NCBI RefSeq assembly: GCF_000328705.1
Contig: NC_019673.1
Coordinates: 8,691,501-8,755,500, forward strand
DNA from: Saccharothrix espanaensis DSM 44229
GTDB lineage: Bacteria; Actinomycetota; Actinomycetes; Mycobacteriales; Pseudonocardiaceae
Length of the DNA: 64,000 nucleotides
Direction of reading: 5' to 3'
Numbering within the stretch: the stretch's first letter is position 1; each line of letters opens with the position of its first letter. The position numbers and the translations under genes were made by a program. Below the pieces are notes generated by a model. It did no database searches, was not told the DNA's origin, and saw only the letters and a list, made by a program, of their open reading frames with translations. Below, one piece after another: positions 58,544-64,000 of the stretch.

Positions 58544-58857
58544 CAGATGTCCTTCCCGTTACGACGGGAAACGCGGACTCGCTTGCCCTCGTCGTTCGTC
58601 CGGTAGCCCACGCGGGTCGGCTTGCCGTCGGAGTCGACCACCATCACGTTGGACACGTGGATGGAGGCCTCCTGGGTCACGATGCCACCCGACTGCGCAC
58701 CGCGCTGGGTCTGCGTGATCCGGGTGTGCTTCTTGATCCGGTTGACGCCCTCGACCAGGACGCGGTCGGTGGCGGGGTAGGCCTGGATGACCTTGCCGCG
58801 CGCACCCTTGTCCTTACCGGCGATGACGACGACCGTGTCGCCCTTCTTCACCTTCAT
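58543..58857 (-). CDS. rplX: 50S ribosomal protein L24
   Basis: 104 residues, assembly initiator of the 50S subunit. The KOW motif is K-G-D-T-V-V-V-I-A-G-K-D-K-G-A-R-G-K-V at the N-terminus, and V-E-G-V-N-R-I-K-K-H-T follows. It starts 2 bp after rplN and overlaps rplE by one base at its end. Confidence 0.98.
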   Translation of the reverse strand: MKVKKGDTVVVIAGKDKGARGKVIQAYPATDRVLVEGVNRIKKHTRITQTQRGAQSGGIVTQEASIHVSNVMVVDSDGKPTRVGYRTNDEGKRVRVSRRNGKDI

Positions 58858-58859
58858 GG

Positions 58860-59228
58860 TCAGAGCACCTCCGGGGCCAACGAGATGATCTTCATGAACT
58901 TCTTGTCGCGCAGCTCGCGGCCCACCGGGCCGAAGATGCGCGTGCCGCGCGGCTCGTTGTCGTTCTTGATGAGCACCGCGGCGTTCTCGTCGAACCGGAT
59001 GTAAGAGCCGTCGGGACGGCGCTTCTCCTTGACGGTGCGGACGATGACGGCCTTGACCACATCGCCCTTCTTCACGTTCGCACCGGGGATGGCCTGCTTC
59101 ACCGTGGCGACGATGATGTCCCCGATACCCGCGTAGCGGCGGCCCGAGCCACCGAGAACACGGATGCAGAGGATCTCCTTCGCACCGGTGTTGTCGGCGA
59201 CGCGCAGCCGCGACTCCTGCTGGATCAC
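58860..59228 (-). CDS. rplN: 50S ribosomal protein L14
   Basis: 122 residues at the subunit interface. It starts M-I-Q-Q-E-S-R-L-R-V-A-D-N-T-G-A-K-E and has V-K-K-G-D-V-V-K-A-V-I-V-R-T, plus G-T-R-I-F-G-P-V-G-R-E-L-R near the end. GTG start 59228. It begins the spc part of the cluster, 66 bp after rpsQ. Confidence 0.98.
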   Translation of the reverse strand: MIQQESRLRVADNTGAKEILCIRVLGGSGRRYAGIGDIIVATVKQAIPGANVKKGDVVKAVIVRTVKEKRRPDGSYIRFDENAAVLIKNDNEPRGTRIFGPVGRELRDKKFMKIISLAPEVL

Positions 59229-59294
59229 TTACCTACTCCTTGACCATTCCTGGCCCGTCAGATTTCCGACCTGGCGGGCTCGGTCGCTTGGGTT

Positions 59295-59579
59295 TTACTT
59301 GGCCTTCTCGAGGATCTCGACGAGGCGCCAGCGCTTGGTGGCCGACAGCGGCCGGGTCTCCATGAGCAGGACGCGGTCGCCGACGCCGGCGGTGTTCTGC
59401 TCGTCGTGCGCCTTCACCTTGGTGGTGGAGCGCAGGACCTTGGCGTACCGGCGGTGCTTCTTCCGGTCCTCCAGCGCGACGACGATCGTCTTGTCCATCT
59501 TGTCGGACACGACGTAGCCCTCGCGGACCTTGCGGTCGTTGCGAGTCTGGGTCTCAGTCACTTCAGCGTTCTCGCTCAT
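59295..59579 (-). CDS. rpsQ: 30S ribosomal protein S17
   Basis: 94 residues, early 16S binder. OB-fold signature: R-E-G-Y-V-V-S-D-K-M-D-K-T-I-V-V-A-L-E, then H-D-E-Q-N and V-L-L-M-E-T-R-P-L-S-A-T-K. ATG start 59579 overlaps the rpmC stop. The first 15 residues are a polar extension. Confidence 0.98.
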   Translation of the reverse strand: MSENAEVTETQTRNDRKVREGYVVSDKMDKTIVVALEDRKKHRRYAKVLRSTTKVKAHDEQNTAGVGDRVLLMETRPLSATKRWRLVEILEKAK

Positions 59580-59824
59580 GCGGCACCTTCACCAGTGGAA
59601 ACAGCGTCGGGAGAGGTCGACAGACCCAGCTCCCGCTCCCGCATCACGGTGTAGATCCGGGCGATCTCGTGCCGGACCGTGCGGAGCCGGCGGTTGTTGT
59701 CCAGCTGCCCGGTGGCCATCTGGAAGCGGAGGTTGAACAGCTCCTCCTTCGCCTCCCTCAGGCGCAGCACGAGCTCTTCCTCGGTGAGCTCACGCACCTC
59801 GGAGGCGGTAGTACCCGCTGCCAT
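59576..59824 (-). CDS. rpmC: 50S ribosomal protein L29
   Basis: 82 residues of two long helices. E-L-T-E-E-E-L-V-L-R-L-R-E-A-K-E-E-L-F-N-L-R-F is the L29 signature, and I-A-R-I-Y-T-V-M-R-E-R-E follows. L29 lies at the peptide exit and helps dock trigger factor and SRP. It overlaps rplP and rpsQ by four and fewer bases. Confidence 0.98.
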   Translation of the reverse strand: MAAGTTASEVRELTEEELVLRLREAKEELFNLRFQMATGQLDNNRRLRTVRHEIARIYTVMRERELGLSTSPDAVSTGEGAA

Positions 59825-60243
59825 CAGAACTCACCACCCTCACGCGTAACGATGCGGCACTTCATCGGGAGCTTGTGGATCGCGCGGCGAAGGGCCTCGC
59901 GAGCCACCGTCTCGTTCGGGAAGCTCATCTCGAAGAGCACCCGACCCGGCTTGACGTTGGCGACCCACCACTCCGGCGAACCCTTGCCGGAACCCATGCG
60001 GGTCTCGGCCGGCTTCTTGGTCAGCGGGCGGTCCGGGAAGATGTTGATCCAGACCTTGCCACCGCGGCGGATGTGCCGCGTGATCGCGATACGAGCCGAC
60101 TCGATCTGCCGGTTGGTCACGTAAGCCGGCTCCAGGGCCTGGATGCCGAACTCACCGAAGGTGACCCTCGTGCCGCCCTTGGCAGCACCGGACCGACCGG
60201 GGTGGTGCTGCTTGCGGTGCTTAACCCTGCGCGGGATGAGCAC
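59824..60243 (-). CDS. rplP: 50S ribosomal protein L16
   Basis: 139 residues, near the A-site tRNA elbow. Family segments are M-L-I-P-R-R-V-K-H-R-K-Q-H, R-G-G-K-V-W-I-N-I-F-P-D-R-P, and R-M-G-S-G-K-G-S-P-E-W-W-V-A. Start 60243, 3 bp after rpsC; the stop overlaps the rpmC start. Confidence 0.98.
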   Translation of the reverse strand: MLIPRRVKHRKQHHPGRSGAAKGGTRVTFGEFGIQALEPAYVTNRQIESARIAITRHIRRGGKVWINIFPDRPLTKKPAETRMGSGKGSPEWWVANVKPGRVLFEMSFPNETVAREALRRAIHKLPMKCRIVTREGGEF

Positions 60244-60246
60244 GAC

Positions 60247-61068
60247 TCAGCCCTCCGTCTTCTCTTCGGTCGCGACCGGAGCGTCCGTGGCCTCGGCCGC
60301 TGCGCGGCCGGCCTCGGTGCTCGTCGCCGTGGTGCCGCTGGCGCCCGAACGACGCGCCCGGTTCGGGCGGTCGCCGCGGTCGCGCCGCGGGGCCCGCTCG
60401 GCCGAGGGCGCGGCGTCGCGCTCGCGCTTGGCGTTGATGCCGCCGACCACGTCACCCTTGTAGATCCACACCTTCACGCCGATCCGGCCGAACGTGGTGC
60501 GGGCCTCGAAGAAGCCGTAGTCGATGTCGGCGCGAAGCGTGTGCAGCGGCACGCGGCCGTCGCGGTAGTGCTCCGAACGGGACATCTCGGCGCCGCCCAG
60601 GCGGCCACCGCACTGCACGCGGATGCCCTTCACCTGCGGCGAGCGCATGGCCGACTGGATGGCCTTGCGCATCGCACGGCGGAACGCCACGCGGTTGGAC
60701 AGCTGCTCCGCCACGCCCTGCGCGACGAGCTGCGCGTCCGACTCGGGGCTCTTCACCTCGAGGATGTTGAGCTGCACCTGCTTCTTGGTGAGCTTCTCCA
60801 GCTCACCGCGGATGCGGTCGGCCTCCGCGCCGCGACGGCCGATGACGATGCCCGGCCGGGCGGTGTGGATGTCGACGCGAACCCGGTCGCGGGTCCGCTC
60901 GATCTCCACCTTGGAGATGCCGGCCCGCTCCATGCCCTTCGAGAGCAGCTTGCGGATCTTGACATCCTCGGCCACGTACTCGGCGTACTGCTTGTCGGCG
61001 TACCAGCGGGACTTCCAGTCGGTGGTGATCCCGAGTCGGAAGCCGTGTGGGTTGATCTTCTGGCCCAC
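60247..61068 (-). CDS. rpsC: 30S ribosomal protein S3
   Basis: 273 residues from GTG 61068, which overlaps the rplV stop by one base. It starts M-G-Q-K-I-N-P-H-G-F-R-L-G. The KH domain has I-V-I-G-R-R-G-A-E-A-D-R-I-R, and the C-terminal domain has R-T-T-F-G-R-I-G-V-K-V-W-I-Y-K-G. Residues about 215-273 are a variable Arg/Ala/Glu-rich tail, common in actinobacteria. S3 guards the mRNA entry channel. Confidence 0.98.
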   Translation of the reverse strand: MGQKINPHGFRLGITTDWKSRWYADKQYAEYVAEDVKIRKLLSKGMERAGISKVEIERTRDRVRVDIHTARPGIVIGRRGAEADRIRGELEKLTKKQVQLNILEVKSPESDAQLVAQGVAEQLSNRVAFRRAMRKAIQSAMRSPQVKGIRVQCGGRLGGAEMSRSEHYRDGRVPLHTLRADIDYGFFEARTTFGRIGVKVWIYKGDVVGGINAKRERDAAPSAERAPRRDRGDRPNRARRSGASGTTATSTEAGRAAAEATDAPVATEEKTEG

Positions 61069-61487
61069 TACCGAGCCCCCTTCCTGGAGTCTGCGCCGGC
61101 CTTCGCGCTGGTCTTCTTGGGACGGCTCTCCACCTCGACGGTGATGTGGCTCGTCCGCTTGCGGATCCGGTACGCACGGCCCTGTGCCCGGGGGCGGAAC
61201 CGCTTGAGGGTCGGACCCTCGTCCACGTAGACCTTCGACACCCACAGGGTGTCGGGGTCCAGGGACAGGTTGTTCTCGGCGTTGGCCACGGCGCTCGCGA
61301 GCACCTTGCGGACCGGCTCACTTGCCGCCTGAGGCGCGAACTGGAGCACGGCCAAGGCTTCGCTGGCGCTACGGCCCCTGATGAGCTCGACGACGCGGCG
61401 CACCTTCATCGGCGTGTCGCGGACGTAGCGAGCCCGAGCCACGGCGCGCGGGAACTCCGGCGCTTCGGCTTCGTTACGGGCGTTCAT
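61068..61487 (-). CDS. rplV: 50S ribosomal protein L22
   Basis: 139 residues. The core A-R-Y-V-R-D-T-P-M-K-V-R-R-V and the loop P-R-A-Q-G-R-A-Y-R-I-R-K-R-T-S-H-I that lines the exit tunnel are present. L22 and L4 form the tunnel constriction where macrolides act. A short basic tail ends the protein. It lies between rpsS and rpsC. Confidence 0.98.
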   Translation of the reverse strand: MNARNEAEAPEFPRAVARARYVRDTPMKVRRVVELIRGRSASEALAVLQFAPQAASEPVRKVLASAVANAENNLSLDPDTLWVSKVYVDEGPTLKRFRPRAQGRAYRIRKRTSHITVEVESRPKKTSAKAGADSRKGAR

Positions 61488-61523
61488 CGCTGCTTCCCCT
61501 TGCTCTTCCTCTAGTTCGTCGCC

Positions 61524-61805
61524 CTAGCGGCGGCGCGACTTCCGGTCGTCCTTGATGTGGCCCTTGAACGTGCGGGTCGGCGCGAACTCGCCGAGCTTGT
61601 GCCCGACCATCGCCTCCGTCACGAACACCGGCACGTGCTTGCGGCCGTCGTGCACCGCGATCGTGTGGCCCAGCATGTCGGGGATGATCGTCGACCGGCG
61701 GGACCAGGTCTTGATCACGGTCTTCTTGCCCGACTCGTTGAGCACGTCCACCTTCTTGAGCAGGTGGTCGTCCACGAAGGGGCCCTTCTTAAGGCTCCGA
61801 GGCAT
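61524..61805 (-). CDS. rpsS: 30S ribosomal protein S19
   Basis: 93 residues: M-P-R-S-L-K-K-G-P-F-V-D-D-H-L, T-W-S-R-R-S-T-I-I-P-D-M, and K-L-G-E-F-A-P-T-R-T-F-K-G-H. S19 lies in the head of the 30S subunit near the A site, next to S13. ATG start 61805, 18 bp after rplB. Confidence 0.98.
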   Translation of the reverse strand: MPRSLKKGPFVDDHLLKKVDVLNESGKKTVIKTWSRRSTIIPDMLGHTIAVHDGRKHVPVFVTEAMVGHKLGEFAPTRTFKGHIKDDRKSRRR

Positions 61806-61823
61806 CCTTCACTCCCTCCCTGC

Positions 61824-62660
61824 TCAGCGCTTCTTACCGGTGCGACGACGCCGGACGATGAGCTTGTCGCTTGGCTTCTTGCGGCGGCGAGTACGGCCTT
61901 CCGGCTTACCTGCCGGGTTCACCGGGTGGCGACCACCGGAGGTCTTGCCCTCACCACCACCGTGCGGGTGGTCGACCGGGTTCATGGCCACACCGCGGAC
62001 GGTGGGCTTGCGGCCCTTCCAGCGCATCCGGCCGGCCTTGCCCCAGTTGATGTTCTGGTGCTCGGCGTTGCCGACCTCGCCGACCGTGGCGCGGCAGCGC
62101 ACGTCCACGTTGCGGATCTCGCCCGAGGGCATCCGCAGCTGGGCGTACGGGCCGTCCTTGGCCACGAGCTGCACGCTGGCGCCGGCCGACCGCGCGATCT
62201 TCGCGCCGCCGCCGGGGCGGAGCTCGATCGCGTGGATCACCGTGCCGACCGGGATGTTGCGCAGCGGCAGGTTGTTGCCCGGCTTGATGTCGGCCTTGGG
62301 GCCGTTCTCGATCCGGTCACCCTGCTGGAGCTTGGCCGGGGCGATGATGTAGCGCTTCTCGCCGTCGACGTAGTGCAGCAGCGCGATGCGGGCGGTCCGG
62401 TTGGGGTCGTACTCGATGTGAGCGACCTTGGCCGGGATGCCGTCCTTGTCCGTGCGGCGGAAGTCGATCAGGCGGTAGGCCCGCTTGTGGCCGCCACCCT
62501 TGTGCCGCGTCGTGATCTTGCCCGACGCGTTGCGGCCACCACGGCCGTGCAGCGGGCGGACCAGCGACTTCTCCGGCGTCGTCCGAGTGATCTCGGCGAA
62601 GTCGGAGACGCTCGCACCGCGACGACCGGGGGTCGTCGGCTTGTACTTGCGAATGCCCAT
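61824..62660 (-). CDS. rplB: 50S ribosomal protein L2
   Basis: 278 residues, required for subunit association and peptidyl transfer. Segments include M-G-I-R-K-Y-K-P-T-T-P-G-R-R, A-H-I-E-Y-D-P-N-R-T-A-R-I, and R-G-V-A-M-N-P-V-D-H-P-H-G-G-G-E-G, which carries the essential histidine. ATG start 62660 in standard order after rplW. Confidence 0.98.
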   Translation of the reverse strand: MGIRKYKPTTPGRRGASVSDFAEITRTTPEKSLVRPLHGRGGRNASGKITTRHKGGGHKRAYRLIDFRRTDKDGIPAKVAHIEYDPNRTARIALLHYVDGEKRYIIAPAKLQQGDRIENGPKADIKPGNNLPLRNIPVGTVIHAIELRPGGGAKIARSAGASVQLVAKDGPYAQLRMPSGEIRNVDVRCRATVGEVGNAEHQNINWGKAGRMRWKGRKPTVRGVAMNPVDHPHGGGEGKTSGGRHPVNPAGKPEGRTRRRKKPSDKLIVRRRRTGKKR

Positions 62661-62682
62661 CTCTACGCAGTCCTCGTCGTCA

Positions 62683-62982
62683 TCAGGCGGCCGGGCCGCC
62701 GAAGATCTCGATCGGCTTGCTCTCGGCGGACAGCGTCACGATGGCGCGCTTGGTGTCCTTGCGCTTGCCGAAGCCCGTCCGGGTGCGCTTGCGCTTGCCC
62801 TGGCGGTTGATCGTGTTGACGCTGACGACCTTGACGCCGAAGACCTTCTCCACGGCAATCTTGATCTGGGTCTTGTTCGAGCCGGGGGCCACCACGAAGG
62901 TGTACTTGTTCTCCTCCAGGAGCCCGTAGGACTTCTCGGAGATGACCGGCGCGAGCAGGATGTCCCTGTGGTCGGGGATCAC
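62683..62982 (-). CDS. rplW: 50S ribosomal protein L23
   Basis: 99 residues at the peptide exit, docking site for SRP and trigger factor. It starts M-I-P-D-H-R-D-I-L-L-A-P-V-I-S-E-K and has Y-T-F-V-V-A-P-G-S-N-K-T-Q-I-K. I chose GTG 62982 because it overlaps the rplD stop (GTGA) and gives the family N-terminus. The longer open frame lies inside rplD. Confidence 0.97.
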   Translation of the reverse strand: MIPDHRDILLAPVISEKSYGLLEENKYTFVVAPGSNKTQIKIAVEKVFGVKVVSVNTINRQGKRKRTRTGFGKRKDTKRAIVTLSAESKPIEIFGGPAA

Positions 62983-63665
62983 TTCTCGTCCTCCACTTCG
63001 GACGAACCGGCGACCGCCTCGGCCGAGCCCTTGCCCTGCTGGGCCTTGCTCGCCAGGAACACGTCCAGAGCGTCCTTGGTGAACACCACGTCGTCGTTGA
63101 CGAGCACGTCGTAGGTGTTCAGCTGGTCCGGGGCGATGATGTGCACGTGCGTGAGGTTGCGCAGGCTGACCCACGACACTTCCTCGGTGCGCAGCAGCAC
63201 GACCAGCACCCGACGGGCCTCGGTCACCGACTCCAGGACCTTGCGGGCGGTCTTCGTCGACGGGGTGTCACCCGAGACGAAGCCGCTCACCACGTGGACC
63301 TGGCCGGCGCGCGCCCGGTCGGAGAGGGCACCGCGCAGGGCGGCGGCCTTCATCTTCTTGGGGGTGCGCTGGCTGTAGTCGCGCGGCTGGGGGCCGTGCA
63401 CGACGCCACCACCGGCGAACTGGGGCGCGCGGGTCGAACCCTGGCGGGCCCGGCCGGTGCCCTTCTGCCGATACGGCTTCTTGCCACCGCCGGACACCTC
63501 GCCGCGGGTCTTCGTGGAGTGCGTGCCCTGGCGGGCCGCGGCCAACTGGGCCACGACGACCTGGTGCAGCAGGGCCACGTTCGCCTGCGCGTCGAAGACG
63601 GACGGGGGCAGCTCGACGTTGCCGTCGGTCTTGCCGTCCGGGGTGCGGACCTCAACGGACGTCAT
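62979..63665 (-). CDS. rplD: 50S ribosomal protein L4
   Basis: 228 residues. The extended loop R-G-x-V-S-G-G-G-K-K-P-Y-R-Q-K-G-T-G-R-A-R-Q-G lines the exit tunnel with L22. The globular part has D-Q-L-N-T-Y-D-V-L-V-N-D-D. In E. coli L4 represses its own operon; whether it does so here cannot be seen. The last 20 residues are Ser/Glu/Ala-rich. ATG start 63665, 2 bp after rplC. Confidence 0.98.
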   Translation of the reverse strand: MTSVEVRTPDGKTDGNVELPPSVFDAQANVALLHQVVVAQLAAARQGTHSTKTRGEVSGGGKKPYRQKGTGRARQGSTRAPQFAGGGVVHGPQPRDYSQRTPKKMKAAALRGALSDRARAGQVHVVSGFVSGDTPSTKTARKVLESVTEARRVLVVLLRTEEVSWVSLRNLTHVHIIAPDQLNTYDVLVNDDVVFTKDALDVFLASKAQQGKGSAEAVAGSSEVEDEK

Positions 63666-63667
63666 GA

Positions 63668-64000
63668 TCAGGCACCACCCTTCGCAGCGGTCTTGACGAA
63701 CACGGTGCCGCCCTTGGGACCGGGCACCGCGCCCTTGATGAGCAGCAGGCCCGACTCGACGTCGACCCGGTGCACCTTCAAGTTCTGGGTGGTCACGCGC
63801 ACGTGGCCCATGCGGCCCGCCATGCGCAGGCCCTTGAACACGCGGCCGGGCGTGGCGCAGCCACCGATGGAGCCGGGCGAGCGGTGCTTGCGCTGCGTGC
63901 CGTGGCTCGCGCCCAGGCCGTGGAAGCCGTGCCGCTTCATGACACCAGCGGTGCCCTTGCCCTTGCTCGTGCCGACCACGTCGACCACCACGCCGGCCTC
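63668..64000 (-). CDS. rplC: 50S ribosomal protein L3, C-terminal part
   Basis: 111 codons of the 3' end; the gene runs off the right edge of the window. It reads V-V-D-V-V-G-T-S-K-G-K-G-T-A-G-V, then R-H-G-F-H-G-L-G-A-S-H-G, and R-M-A-G-R-M-G, the central L3 signature around the extension that reaches the peptidyl transferase centre. The rest of the gene and rpsJ should follow upstream on the minus strand. Confidence 0.97.
   Translation of the reverse strand, partial: EAGVVVDVVGTSKGKGTAGVMKRHGFHGLGASHGTQRKHRSPGSIGGCATPGRVFKGLRMAGRMGHVRVTTQNLKVHRVDVESGLLLIKGAVPGPKGGTVFVKTAAKGGA

Overview
The window is GC-rich chromosomal DNA with GTG/ATG starts, many 1-4 nt stop/start overlaps and an actinobacterial gene order. 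The order of the ribosomal, T7SS and glmM/glmS genes, a MatB-like malonyl-CoA synthetase and a BTAD/AfsR-type regulator point to an actinomycete, most likely of the order Pseudonocardiales (Saccharothrix/Actinosynnema/Lentzea-like). That placement is inference; no rRNA gene is present to confirm it. I saw no tRNA, rRNA, CRISPR array, insertion sequence with a transposase, prophage or replication origin. || Layout. 1-3.1 kb: start of an NAD(P)-binding oxidoreductase, divergent from a large BTAD/NB-ARC/TPR regulator. 3.1-11.8 kb: minus-strand tRNA-modification and housekeeping genes (nnr, alr, alpha/beta hydrolase, tsaE ... tsaB, rimI, tsaD), split by a plus-strand merR-thioredoxin-matB cassette. 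11.8-14.7 kb: glmS and a divergent alpha/beta hydrolase ending in a cluster of E-box palindromes. 14.9-18.6 kb: three overlapping genes for putative type VII (ESX) accessory proteins or substrates, including a 982-residue protein with calcium-binding-like repeats. 18.8-21.8 kb: glmM with a small Pro/Gly-rich membrane protein, then rplM-rpsI. 22.2-39.1 kb: a complete ESX-4-like type VII secretion locus: WXG100 pair, acidic-tailed small protein, Hsp70-like secretion-associated protein, an unknown gene, eccC, eccD, mycP, a WxG/EspC-like pair, eccB, eccE and a 242-residue associated protein. 39.3-44.5 kb: secreted subtilisin-like protease, Uma2-type protein, and a GT4 glycosyltransferase/PIG-L deacetylase/flippase-like group. 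44.6-49.4 kb: truA-rplQ-rpoA-rpsD-rpsK-rpsM-rpmJ-infA. 49.8-53.3 kb: two DUF1707-type membrane proteins, then map-adk-secY. 53.6-55.0 kb: LysE exporter and a 0.7 kb non-coding island with a nested palindrome. 55.0-64.0 kb: spc and S10 operons from rplO back to a truncated rplC. || How it works together. The ESX genes encode the usual machine: EccB/C/D/E membrane channel with the three-domain EccC motor, MycP mycosin protease and WXG100 substrates. The locus lies between rplM-rpsI-glmM and truA-rplQ-rpoA, as ESX-4 does in mycobacteria. Three accessory modules around the core share protein tails. Two large WxG-containing proteins end in a Met/Gly-rich stretch followed by a short R-x-T-G...L-F segment. 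Two small proteins end in an acidic D-D-x-D-F...L tail. These shared tails suggest a set of co-secreted or co-docked proteins and are the most interesting protein-level signal here. The most interesting DNA-level signals are the 130-bp nested palindrome at 54771-54900, between rplO and secY, and the four-copy CACGTG palindrome cluster at 14683-14834.
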